In this document: positions 9,983 to 22,000 of the stretch, piece by piece
How the letters are laid out: each line of letters starts with the position of its first letter
Position numbering within the stretch: the first letter of the stretch is position 1
Position numbers and translations under genes: made by a program
NCBI RefSeq assembly: GCF_000226115.1
Contig: NC_016458.1
Coordinates: 6,544,001-6,608,000 of the forward strand
Length of the DNA stretch: 64,000 bases
Reading direction: 5' to 3'
From: Thermothielavioides terrestris NRRL 8126
Taxonomy: Eukaryota > Ascomycota > Sordariomycetes > Sordariales > Chaetomiaceae
Notes under the pieces: model-generated
Databases searched by the model: none
Told to the model about the DNA's origin: nothing
The model's input: only the letters and a program-made list of their open reading frames with translations

Positions 9983-11365
9983 TCACCAATCATCCCACTC
10001 CTCCTTCGCACTGTTCGCCGCCGGCCCGGTCTGCCTGCTGCTGCTACTGCCGCCCTTCCCCATGGCCGACGTGCCTATTGAGCTGCCCGTCTTCTTCCTC
10101 TTGTCCGCCGCCGCGGCCAGGTCGTCCCAGAACGCCCGCCTGCTCTCGTCGAAGTTGTCGCTGTTCACCGGCTTGTATCCGCTGCCGGCGGGGCCCTCCA
10201 CGAAGCGGGTGAAGCCCTCCTGCGCCGACCGGGCGCCCGCCTGCGCCGACCGTGCCGCCTGCGCCGCTGCGTTGCGGGCTTGCGCGGCGAACTCGGACTC
10301 GGATATCTTACCGCGGGGCCTTGGTTAGTTTACGTAACCGTTTTGGAGGAGGTGGGCGAAGAAGACGACAGAAAGCGGGGGGGGGGGGGGGGGGGGAAGA
10401 GAACGTACTTGCTTCGCGGTCGGCTGGATGAACCCCTCGTTGACCGTCTTGGCCGTCTTGGTGAGCGTCGACGCGAACCAGCCGAACCCCTTGCTGATCG
10501 CCGCGACGGGATCCCGCTGCAGATCTTCCAGCCCCGGTAGCGTCTGCTCGTCCCTCTGCGGCCGCGGCGCCGAGTTGCCGAACCCGCTGTACTTGCCGCC
10601 CTGGCTCGGCGGCAGGTCGTCGGGCCGCTGCGCGTTGCGCTCGCCCAGCTTCGCGAAGTAGTCCACGTCCACCTTGATCTTGCCTGGCGCGGGGCTGGCC
10701 GTCCTGCTCCCGCCAGCGGTCCCGCTCAGCGGCGTGTTGGCCCTCGGCCCGCTGCGCGTCGGCGCCGCCGCCGACGAGGACGCACCACCAGCGCTCGGCG
10801 CAGGACTGGCGCTCTTGCTCGGCTGCTGCGACCGCGCCGCCTTCTCCCCGGGGACGTACTCCCTGCCCTCGACCTTGGCGCTCAGGCGCTCCTTCCACTC
10901 CTCACCGACTTCCCCGCTGTACCGCTCCGCGATGGTCGCGTCGTCCCAGCTGAGCCCCCTCATCTTGGTATCCTCGTGCTCCTCGAAGAAGCGGCGCCAG
11001 TTCGCGTTGCCGCCGAGGCGCATGCGCTCGATCTCGGCGGCCTTGAAGGCGTCCATGGAGATGGAGCGCACGAACGAGATGTGCACGCCCAGGCCGCGGT
11101 GCACGCCGGCGCACGACAGGCAGATGAAGATGCCGAACTTGGGCGACGCCCACTGCGGCGAGGGCGCGTTGCAGTCGCAGCAGAGGTTGTTGTTGGCTTC
11201 TTGCTGGATCGCGAGGAGCTAGATACGCGGAGACGGCGAAGAGTCAGTACCAGGCCGCGGCAGCCAGGGGCTCACTTTGTTCGGGGAGAAGAATAACGGC
11301 GCAGAGGGAGGACATACTTTGGATCTGGTCTCAGGATCGACCTCCCACATGGCCTTGGAAGCCAT
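9983..11365 (-). CDS. ADP-ribosylation factor GTPase-activating protein (Gcs1/ArfGAP1 type)
   Basis: Exons are 11365..11318, 11218..10409 and 10306..9983, giving 393 residues. Introns are 99 nt and 102 nt. The N-terminal ArfGAP domain (residues 1-120) has the zinc finger CDCNAPSPQWASPKFGIFIC followed by LSCAGVHRGLG, which includes the catalytic Arg finger, then FVRSISMDAF. The rest is a Ser/Ala/Pro linker, then WFASTLTKTAKTVNEGFIQP and an Ala/Gln-rich helical stretch, resembling the lipid-packing and C-terminal regions of Gcs1-type proteins. It ends in an acidic/Trp motif (EEWDDW), a likely coat or adaptor contact. The expected role is to stimulate GTP hydrolysis by Arf1 at the Golgi during COPI traffic. 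The second intron contains an 18-20 nt poly-C run on the coding strand, and its acceptor (GGTAAG) was placed to keep the family sequence KQISESEFAAQA. Confidence 0.93.
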
Positions 11366-12481
11366 CGTGGGCGACAGCGTGTTGGAAGGTTGTTTGCTCG
11401 CTAGCTCGCTCGCTCGATCGATCGCTCTCTACTAGGACGAGAGCTGGCCGAAGAGAAGAATACCGAGGCTGGCCGGAAACGCTCCTCACCGTTTGCGCCT
11501 GATAGCTAGGATTGGAGACGGTCGCAAAGGAATAAAGCGATAAACTCAGGCTTCCCTTTCAGGCGTAGTAAAAAATCGCGAGACCACCGTGCAAGGTGCT
11601 GATCTTTGCTTGCTCTCAACGTCTCCGTCTTGCTTCGCACTCGAGGGGGTGGCGGCCGTCTGTTGAGGTGGTGCGCAGGGCCAACCTGAGGAACCTAGTG
11701 TACGGAATACTGTGGTAAATTCCGGTCCGACTTTAGTTGGGTCGGCCACTTACGGGCCGCTCTCCCAGGGGTGTTCTAGGCCTATGGATTGGGCGGGGGC
11801 GGATCTCCCCTGACGCAAGCCGCAGCGCGCCCCCCTGCAGGAACCGACCTAGTGAACTGCAACATCCCGTCTCGTTAGGTCTGCGCTCGTCAACCCACAA
11901 CAAACAAGGAGCTACATAAAGTTCGTTGGACACGTGCCCCAAGGCACATATATCATGTTCACATCACCGGATGACCGTATATTCGGAGACCAACTAGCAC
12001 CCTTCCCATCTGGGCGATGGACTAGTGTACATCCCTGGAGAATGCGAGATGGAAAACAAGAGGTAAGTAAAAGCCCGTGTGTCTTCGCGTCGTGTAGATA
12101 AGGAAATAAAGACGGTTAAGGGGTAAGTCATGAGGATATTAGCGGATATCGACTGCAGAAAGCCGCGAGATGGCGCATAATGTGTCCCCGAACTCTACCC
12201 GGAGGGAGCCCTTTTGAGAAGCCCGTGCAAAATCCCAGGACCCGACGCCAGAACTACTATCCCCACCACTTAATCATCTTCCCTGAGTGTCATGTCTAGC
12301 CCATCGGCGAAAGGAAAAGAGAGGTCATCCACCCATTGCCGGTCATAAAAGAACTGATGCACCGCGCTTCCAAAACTAATACAGACGAAGGAGGGAAGTT
12401 GCCGAATAATAAAAGCGCGTGCAAGCTCATCTCCATTTCATGTGTATGCTGCAAAACTCGTCAAGAGTGATGCATCATCTT
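11366..12481. other. Intergenic region, 1.1 kb
   Basis: This holds the promoter of the ArfGAP gene, with a GCTC/GATC low-complexity run near 11397-11430, and the 3' side of the RRM gene. No supported gene or repeat element. Confidence 0.45.
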
Positions 12482-13991
12482 CTAGGCCGAAGCCGTGGCA
12501 GGAGCGGCCTCAGCAGGTGCGGCTTCAGTAGCGTCAGCCTCGCCCTGCTTGGTGCCGTTGGCATGCGCCGCCTCGGCGGCAGCGACATCATCGTCCGTCT
12601 TGTCAGGGCTGTCAATGGCAACCTTGACTGCAATCTCGCGGCCCTCAATCTCCTTGCCGTTCATCTCAGCGACAGCCTTCTGCTGCAGCTCCTCCGACGC
12701 CAAAGTGACGAAGCCGAACCCACGGCCCTTGCGCGGCTCGCCACGAGCCTGGAGCTTCTTGATCATGAACCGCGGGATCGGGCGAAGGGCAATCTTGGCC
12801 GACAAGGGCTGGTAAGCGGTGAAGAGCTCCTTGAGCTAGGTGGGGGGTTAGCGGCGACTCGTTGCATCCTTGATGAAAAGAAACCCGAATCTATGCTCCA
12901 CATACCCGCTCTTCGGTCAGGTCATAGGGAAGGTTAGCAACCATGACCTTGGTCTTGGACGGGATGCCGTCAGCCGGGGGACCACGCTCGCGACGCTCAC
13001 GGGGGCGAGCCTGAGCCTTGGCGGGCTTGCTGTCCTTGTTGTCTTTGGTGTTCTTGTCCTTCTCGCCGGTGGCCTCGTTGGTAACGTCTTTCAGGGCCGC
13101 AGGCTGAGCAGCAGCGTCCTCCGTGGCAGCAGCGCCCTCCTCCTTCTTCTCGTCCTGGGACACGTCAGTTTGCCCTGTTCGGGCCTCGACGCGGCAAGCC
13201 GGCTGCAGCAAACTTACACCACTGCCACGTCCACCACGAGCGCGTCCACCACGGCCACGACCGGCACGACCGCGGCCACGAGTGGACTGGCGGCGGCGGG
13301 CACCTTCAGCACCGCCCTCCGCATTGGCACCCTCGGTCTTCTCGTTGGACTCCGGCTTGCGAGCCAGCTGGACCGAGACCTTGCGCTCCAGGATCTCCTT
13401 GCCAGACAGTTCAGCGATGGCCCGCTCAGCCTCGCTGGGAGTCGAAACGTCGACAAAGGCGTAACCGACAGGACGGTCGGTCCGAGGGTTCTTGGGAATG
13501 GAGACGGACTCACTGCAGCGAGGACAAACGGTTAGTGACGGCCAGAAGGTAAGAGAGATCACGCATCAGATTTAGGAAGAGTGGTGCGGTGCCGACTGTT
13601 GGCCGCATCCACGAGCGTCATGGTGTCCAGCGTGCCCGGCCAGGTCCTGCACAACTGTGCACGAGCCACACAGATCGAGCGGTGCGACTCGAGCGATAAT
13701 CGGCAGAACAAAATGGCGGCGAAAGAGGCGGGACGTAACTGTGGAAATCATCGACGCAAGGTGAGAGCCAAATGGATTGCCTTACACAAGGTAGCCCTTG
13801 AAGAAGTCCCTCAAACCCCCCTCCGTTGTCGCGTAGGCCAGGTTTCCGATGTAGAGGCGGCGACCTTCGGCGGCGCTGGCGAGCGTCGCAGCGTCGTCCT
13901 TGCCCGCGAGGGACGTGTCGGCCAGAGCGTTGGTCACCTCAGCGACAGCAGCCGCAGGAGCATCAGTAGCTTTCTCCGCAACGGTAGACAT
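12482..13991 (-). CDS. Two-RRM RNA-binding protein with central RGG region
   Basis: Exons are 13991..13786, 13512..13218, 13154..12906 and 12835..12482, joining in frame to 367 residues. Introns are 273, 63 and 70 nt, all GT..AG. RRM1 spans about residues 43-125, with RNP2-like RRLYIGNLAYATT and RNP1-like PVGYAFVDVSTPSEAERAI. An Arg/Gly linker follows (RGRGRAGRGRGGRARGGRG), then a Lys/Glu/Ala-rich segment. RRM2 spans about residues 230-335, with KVMVANLPYDLTEER and RKGRGFGFVTLASEELQQKA. The tail is Ala/Glu-rich and acidic. Domain order resembles ascomycete RNP-domain proteins thought to bind mRNA; no specific target can be read. The first intron is longer than the others and sits inside RRM1 after GYL. 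Confidence 0.9.
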
Positions 13992-15299
13992 GTTGAGTTG
14001 ATATGGATGTCGTGCTTTGATGGATTGTCCGTCCACGAGTTGAGGCGATGGTTGACCTGCTGCTTGTTGTCGCGTCGTGTGGAGCGAAAAAAAATTAAAG
14101 GTGCCTTGACGATTGTCGATTGAGCTCTGGAGATGGAGGGGAGTTGACAGGGTCGCTTCGTGCCCTAGACACAGTTGACGGGAGTTTGTTCAAAGGTTTG
14201 TGGAGTGCTTCCTGGGTGTTCCGTCGAGGAAGAAGGGAAAAAGAGGGCCAGGCAGCGCAGCCAAGAGATGGTAATATAATATTTTTTTGGGCGCGTTGTT
14301 CGGGGAATTAAGCGAAAGAGAAGGCGTGGCCCGGGCAAGGGTACAGTATGGAGTCCACACGGCACCGTGGCTTGGCCTTGCAGCCAACCAGTGCAGGGGT
14401 CAGTTGATGCAGCGTCGTCCGTGCTCACCTGCAAAGTTAAAACTTGGAGTGTGCAACACTCGAATCGGACGTTCTCTTCCTGCAGAACAAACCTAATGAT
14501 CAGGCAGATATGCAATCCCCATGGAACGAAGATTTGCACAAAGTGGCTGCCTATTGTCGTTGTTTCCTTTCCGATGCAGCTGCAAGATGGCGCAAGTCCA
14601 CATGCATGTCCGTGGGCTGGTCTTTCCAGCTGGACTGGCCGCACAACACGGAAGCTGGACTCCAGGGATGTTGTGGGTGAAAAATCCGCAAAGAAGTTTG
14701 GACGGAAGGAAACACTCAAGCTCTGTAGTAATGCTCGGGGCACGCCCTGCGGTCCATTTGTTCCTCGTGTGTTTACAGGCATCTCTAGATGTCTTTGAAC
14801 GGTGCGCATCTCAGGTAAGCCAAGGTACGCCTTCCCTGAAGTTTACTTCCTCCCCTTACTGAAGTACCAAGTATGTGAAAAGATCGTGTGGCTGGGAGAA
14901 CCAGCGTGGTCTCCGGGACGGGCTTCTCAAGTGCTTGGCGTTAGAAGTTCAGGGCAGCAAACCTGTAGCCCGATTCTCGACCACGGCACATGTCCTGAAT
15001 ACTACCGGCGTCGAAGTGCGCTTGTGGCGCTCTCTGTCCGCACCCCAAATCTGTCAGTCCAACGACGCTTCATCGATAGCTCTGCAACTCGAAGTAATTC
15101 GAACAAGTAGGCAAGTACCTAGGTAGGTTAGGTAGGTAGTTCTAACCAGTAGAGTAGTGTACTGGCAGGTCACAACGTACATCTAGATGACTCTAGTTTG
15201 GCGGATATTGCCCCAGATGTTTTTTAGTGCAGAGTCCCCACAATGTCACGAATCTGGGGTTACTGAGTGGCAACCTACTGGAGAAGCCGCACCATCGCG
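13992..15299. other. Intergenic region, 1.3 kb
   Basis: This is the promoter side of the RRM gene followed by sequence with no supported gene. A short TAGGTAGG low-complexity run lies at about 15118-15140, just before the first of two adjacent MITEs. Confidence 0.45.
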
Positions 15300-15523
15300 G
15301 CTGGAGGTTATAGAGGTCCCGCCAAGACTAATTTCGGCCAATTGTCGGCAATGTTTTTACAGCGTCAGTACCCCGCCAAGACCGCCAAGGGGTTTGCACT
15401 ATCGCCAAGGGTTAGTTCGCCGGGGGTGCGGGGGGCGGCGCCAGCCCCCCGCTGGTTAGGGTTCGGGTTTAATGGTTAGGATTCAGGTTAAGGTTAGGGT
15501 GCGGGTTAACCTTGTCTTTTTTT

Positions 15524-15563
<40 letters not shown>

Positions 15564-15727
15564 CGATTTGGTTGAGGTTTCGCGAAGTTGTTGCGACGAG
15601 TCTTTGCAATTCTTCGTTGTTGATGTTGCTCTAAGTCATCGCGGCCCGCTTACCCTGTGGCGATTGTAAATACTTGTAAGCGGCAGTCTCCGAAATTAGT
15701 CTTGGCGGGACCTCTTTAACGACGACC
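15300..15727 (+). mobile_element. MITE copy B, 428 bp, with expanded poly-T
   Basis: Same family and orientation as copy A. Flanking 8-bp repeats are CCATCGCG (15292-15299) and TCATCGCG (15728-15735), one mismatch. The inverted-repeat core GAGGTCCCGCCAAGAC is at both ends. Inside are the hairpin-forming C/G segment near 15432-15455, telomere-like TTAGGGTT-type repeats near 15456-15510, and a T run of over 40 bases near 15521-15563 where other copies have only 8-12, which explains its extra length. Non-coding. Confidence 0.9.
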
Positions 15728-15985
15728 TCATCGCGTAACGGATAGATCCACGAGCTTAGAGAGCAAAACCAACGCTAGCGGAGCCCGGTTATAGCTAAAG
15801 AGGTCCCGCCAAGACTAATTTCGGAGACTGCCGCTTACAAATATTTATAATCGCCACAGGGTAAGCGGGGCCACGACGGGGCCTCGACGACTTCGAGCAA
15901 CATCAACAACGAACAATCGTAAAGACTCGTTGCAACAACTTTACGAAAACTCAACCAAATCGGAAAAAAAGAAAACAAAGTTAAC

Positions 15986-16234
15986 TGTCATACACAACTG
16001 TGGCAAGGGCACCCATGACCGCACCGTAGTCAAGGGTGACGAGCGTTCCCTTAAAAAGGGGAACCTCACCTAGAACCCCTTTATAGGAAGACAGACTACA
16101 TCAATATACTTTTGTAATATATACTAGTGTTTAGGAGTACCGCCTTATTAGCTAACGAGGCTAAGAGGCATTGATCTTTCTCACCCTTATACGTTTACCG
16201 TCAGATGGTCACCGAGGACCATCGGCGTATAACA
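15986..16234 (+). repeat. 5' LTR of the chromovirus
   Basis: 249 bp, beginning TGTCATACACAACTG and ending GGCGTATAACA. It matches the 3' LTR along its whole length, with many transitions and no obvious length change. Confidence 0.93.
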
Positions 16235-16236
16235 AA

Positions 16237-16260
16237 TAGTGCCTACTAACGATTCGAACC
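16237..16260 (+). other. Probable tRNA primer-binding site
   Basis: Two bases after the 5' LTR the sequence starts TAGTGCC and ends GATTCGAACC. The latter is the complement of a tRNA T-arm (GGTTCGAATC). Reading the first bases TAG as a RIP-mutated TGG gives the complement of a tRNA 3' end in CCA. The tRNA identity is not resolved. Confidence 0.6.
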
Positions 16261-19050
16261 TATTCGCTTCCCGTCGAAAGGAGCTAAGTTCGGATTAGGA
16301 GACATTACGAGTTATACCCAACAAATTATATAGAGCAACGCCTAAGGTAGATAATACTCCTTTATAAAGGAGTAAACTTCGGAGTATACGATCTATAACG
16401 AACTAGTTTACAACCTAGCTACCGTTATTCTAGCACTAAGTACTTACAAAGAGTTAGAAGCTAGACGGATTTAAGCCTTATAAACGCCAACGTCTATAAG
16501 GACGTATAGTAGACACTTAAGTTTATTAAGGACTTCGAGGTCACCTACAACGTCTAATAGGTAACTACTATCAACTCCTAAGACCTCTAATACCTAGAAG
16601 CCGCTATATCACTTAAAGAGGCACTAGAAGGAGACGCCTATGCCCAATGGTACATTGGAACACCGTATATTGCAAAGTACTCTCTCTCTTAGATACTCGA
16701 CAATTATATTCCTTATACCTACTTTACAACCATTAGGTACAAAGTCTAAGCAGCTATTAACAAGAACCTTATCCTAGACCCTAAAATCGAAGATATTACT
16801 TTAGAGGCTAAGGACTCGACCTAAGAAATGCTAAAGACCTTAGTACTAAAGAGTTAAGGACTACTAAAGACCCTAAAGCCTTAGAGGACTAACGATTAGC
16901 AACTAGGACTAGCTATACTACTAGAAACATTGGTAAGAACTAGATACAATCCGACTAAGAACTAGCCAACAACTCTACTAAGCCTAACCTTCTAGGAGCA
17001 ACTAGAGCCCTAAAACACGTTAACTATTCCTTAATAGGGATACAACACCTATACCGTCAATAGCTATAATCTCAGCAAACACTACTAAATACCGTTAAGA
17101 GGATCGTAGGATCTACTACCTCGGAATCGACAACCTAAAGAAGAAAACCTATTATCTCCGATAGCTTAGCTAATTAGCACTTTCAACTAGGTTCCCTAGC
17201 CGTCGCTATAGACGCCTAGCCAACTATCCTAGTACCTATCTAAGCTTCCTAGACTAGATATAGTTATTTAGAACCTTAGAACAGAATATATAGACAGTTT
17301 ACTCGATTCTAATGTCTCTTTACTATTCTAAGAGATACTAAGCCTACTATATAGACAAGTAGCTAGACCCTCTAGATAAGGAGCTAGACCCTCTGGACAA
17401 GTAGCCGGAGCTATAGATATCTAAGCCACCTTCGCTATATAGGACTTTCTTACCTAGATAGCTAGAATAATAGAGAACCTAAACATTATAATTAAAAAGG
17501 TGAATAGGGCTATAGGTATAGAAGACTATTAGCCTAAAACCAAGGACGGAAGTACTATATCTTTATAACCATCTACACCTACATTGAAATAAAAGATTTA
17601 GGATACTAGTCTCTTCTAGCCAAATATAGAGAACGAGGCTAAAGAACCCTAGGACCTATAGTACAACAAATAGCAGCTATACTATAAGGATGTCAACCTT
17701 TAGGTTAAGTAGGTAGATCAAGTCGTTAGATACTACCTAGCAAAAGAAGAGACTTTACGTATAGAGATATAGACCCTACTTCGAGGATTAGTGCTACAAT
17801 GGTATAAGTAGCAGCTCTCTGCTATAGAAAAGGTAGCATTGACTATATCTATAAAAGCGTAGACTAAGCGTTTAAAAAAGGAGTTCAATATTAAAAGATA
17901 TAAAGTAGAGAAATAGCTAAATAAAAACCGATATACTATAAAGGACAACTATAAAGATAAGCTAGTCTAGAAATTTACTATAAAATACTTTAAATATATA
18001 TATATTTAGGGAGATACTACTAAGGAGCAACGTCTAATATACCTATATAACTACCTTTATCTAGAGCTTCGCTAGCTATACCCTAAACTAGATATAACTA
18101 TAGAGATAAGCGCATTCTTTAGTATCTTCAACACCAAAGTATATATCGTTAGAGACAAGCTCCGCTAGGACGCCGCTAAAGGCTATATTATCGGCTATAG
18201 TCCTATTGTCAACAATATAGATATAGAGTACGACGACGAAGGACAAAGAGATAACTAAGAGGATAGTAGAGCCTTCTAGATAGAAAGAGGTAGAAGAGGA
18301 CACTATAATCCTTAGAGAAGAGATAGAGATAAACCCTAGCGACCTAGAAACAATTGGTATAAAGATAGTAACTAAGTATAGCTATTTAATAACCGAAACT
18401 TCTATAGTACAACTAGATATAGAAGAGGATATCGATTGTTCAACGATTGTAAAGGAGGAGTTAGACCGTTCAACGGCTAGAGAAGAGGCGACAACAGTAA
18501 CTAGGGAAGACCACCTCGACTTCGACGACTTCAATGGATTTAGATATATATATATAAAAAGTAGTTCGAAGACGGCACCTTCTTATACTATAGTGAGATC
18601 ATAGTGATAAGAGACAACAAAGACGCTAACCTTTACTGTAAAATACTAGAGAAGACTAGGTATATTCTTATCGACAAATATAATACTAAAGCTAAGGACA
18701 AAGAGCTAGAAGACAAGGAAGCTAATAGTTCTTACTACTTATATTATACCTTTTGCTAACCTAGACTAAGTTGGAACAAACTACTATAATAGCTCCTATA
18801 GATTTAGCAATATACCGTCTATAGTAGAGTCTTTGTAATATATTATAAGCTTTTCAAATATATAGCCAACGATAGTGATAAAGATAAATATAGACCTATA
18901 TAACCTTAGACGGACCACTAGTACGACCTTAGTAACAACGAGGACGAGTTTAATAGTAAGGATATAAACTTTATACTAACCGAAGGACAGATTATAAAAG
19001 TATAGCTATATATATCGCTACTAAAAGCATTGGACAAGCAAGCTATATAC
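16261..19050 (+). pseudogene. Presumed gag region of the chromovirus, degraded
   Basis: This stretch lies between the primer site and the protease relic, where gag belongs. It is AT-rich with frequent TAG/TAA in every frame. I could not see a clear CCHC zinc knuckle or a recognisable capsid motif, so the assignment rests on position only. Confidence 0.5.
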
Positions 19051-22000
19051 CTTATAATCAACATTAGCGTAAACCTAGGCGAGCTAGGCACCGAGGTTTG
19101 CTTCGATATAGGTAGCAACGCCAACCTCGTCGACAAAGAGTTCATCTCTAAGTAGGCTAAAAACCTACGTTGGATCAACGTAAAGCTACACTTTGTCAAA
19201 GACGTTAGAGCCTACTTCGAAGTCAAGAAGTAAGTCGAGTTTGACTTCTATATCTAAGGAATCGTCTATAGTACCAACGTAGATGGTCATTTCACTATAA
19301 TAGCCAACGTCATTGAAGGCTTAGGAGCAAAACTATTGATTAGAACTGACTTTATACTCTATAATAGAGTAAAGATTGACCTTAATATATCTACTTGTTA
19401 CTTCTAGTCTATTTACAATATAAAGGTGAGAGTATATATAGAATGGAAAAGAACAATCTAAAAGGTGAAAGCTATAAATACTATAATGGTTATACCTATA
19501 ATAGAACACCTAATCGAGACTATATTCGAGCCTATAGACATCGATAACAATAATCTAGGTAGCTAAAAACATAAGCTCTACTTCGCTTTATACGTCGAGG
19601 GTATATTAGACGCTATTGTAGACGCGAAGAGTGTACACTAGGCTATTGTAAAGAACAACACCGCTCGCCTAATCACTATTGTTAAAGGACAGTGTATTGG
19701 ACACCTTCTTCAATATAGCCTAGAGGAGAACATCTAAACAATGGTATAGAACCTTACGTAGTAGACCTAGGATAACGTTGTAGATAATAAATATATATAG
19801 ATAACAACAACTATACAACCGGAGCCTAGCGGTAAAGAACCGATGACAAAGATACTAACAAAGGATAAGTATAAGCTACCTATTAAGTAGGAGTTCTATA
19901 CGCTATCCTATAGCATCGAGAGATTAAACGACATCTTATACATTAAGTTAGTAGTAAGGGTAAGCGTCTATAGCAAGGACAAACAGTATACAAAAGAAAT
20001 AAAGGCACTACTAGACAAGTATAACATCTTCTATAACTATAGCATTGTCCCTATATTAAAGGATTAGAAGATAAGAATTCCACTTATCGACGAATAGTAG
20101 AATCAGCTTAAGCCTATTCGGGTTTACTCACTAAACGCCAAAGACTAAGCAATCGTCGACAAAGAATACGACAAACTATATACGTAAAGAAAGATAGACT
20201 TTATAGACTAGCCAACCCCTATCGTTTGCCTAGTCTTCGTAGTCTATCGTATAGTTACTAGAAAAACCAAAGGTAAAACTATAGTAGACCTTTAGCCCCT
20301 AAATACATTGGTGGTACTAGATGTATACCTATTGCCCAACTAAGACAACATTATAAATATAATAATAGGCAATACAATCTTTATAGTATTCAACGCCTCT
20401 AGATTCTTCTTCTAGCTTCTAGTCGTAGAAGAACACTATAACTGTATAGTAGTTATTAGTCCTAGAGGTTTAGAACGCTTAAACGTTGTACTAATAGGAT
20501 TCAAAAACTCACTAGCTTTTGTATAGCGTTTTATAGACCACTTATTCTATAAGTATAAGCACTTTATATACATCTATATCGACGATATCATTATCGCTAA
20601 TAAGAATATAAAGGAGTACCTCAAGTATATTAAGACGGTTCTCAACATCCTTGATAAAGTATATATTCACATTTCGATAGAAAAATCCTTCGTAGCCTAC
20701 CCGTCAGTGAGACTTCTTAGCTATATAGTCAATGGCGAAGGAGTGGCTAAGATAGACAATAGGATCGCTATATTTAAGAAACTTAAGTTCCCCAATACCC
20801 TTAAGACTTTAGAACAATACCTTAGTATAGCCGGATAGCTATATAAAGGTATCCTATAGTATATAGCGAAAGTATAGCCTCTATAGGACTATAAGACTAA
20901 ACTCCTTGCCTAAGGGAGAGTAAGCGAAGACCTTCCTATCGCTAAGTCGAAGAACGCTAGGAAAGCATTTACCTTAAATGCCAAATTCAAGCTTATACCA
21001 ATAGAACTAAAGTCCTTTAGGCTACTATAGGAACACCTATATAAATAGTACTTCCTATATCATTACTATCCTAATAAGCTGCTATTCATCAAGCTTGATA
21101 CAAGCGGCAAAGGATATAGAGTAATCGTCTTTCAACTCTATAGCAAATAGAACGGTACTAGTATCCCTAGCTAAGACATCCTAAATAGCGAGATCTAGCC
21201 TATTATATTCTTGTCCCGCTTAACTTCTAATATAGAAAGGAAGTATAGAAGTATAGAAGTAGAAGTCGCTACTATTATATAGGCAGTTAGAAAGCTCTAG
21301 AAAATAGTATAGTTAAACCAATACCCTATAAATATCCTAATAGACTATATAGCGACTAGGGGTATTGTGAAGTATATATCTCTCGCTACTATAGACCTTG
21401 TAAAGGCTAACCTAAAGCTCATCAACGTTGTAAACTAGCTATCCTAGTTCGACCTCAACATCTTCTATATACTAGGAAAGCTTAACGTTGTACTAGACGC
21501 CCTATTACATTTACTAACCTTCGAAGAGGATGCCCCTAACGAAACCTAAAACGCTACCAACGAACTAGAAGACATTTAGTCTACTACCTAGATCAATACC
21601 GAAGAATACTACGCTATAGACACTAGTATCTTCGAGCTAGTTATTAGTAACGAGTTTAAAGCTAAGCTAACTATAGCTTACCCCAACGACCGCCAATACA
21701 ATAAGATCATTAGGAGTCTCTACAATATAGAAGAACAAGCTAAGAAGATCGCTAAGCAGAGAGAACGTAAAGAGTAAAAAGGAGAGCTACGAAGAAAGTA
21801 GTACCAAAAGCTATAGCTTAGACCCTACGAACTAAAGGACGATCTCCTCTACTACGTCGACTATAAAGGAGTAAAGAAGCTTTATATCCCTAATAGCTAT
21901 ATCAAAGATATTCTTGCCATTGTATACGACAATACTTACCACTTTAATATAGACAATATAATAGCGAACCTCTTAGTATTCGCATTTAACTAAAAGCGCT

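Noticed and set aside
15456..15510. Telomere or subtelomere at the TTAGGG-like tracts
   Set aside because: The tracts are degenerate, lie inside MITEs and are flanked on both sides by unique genes.
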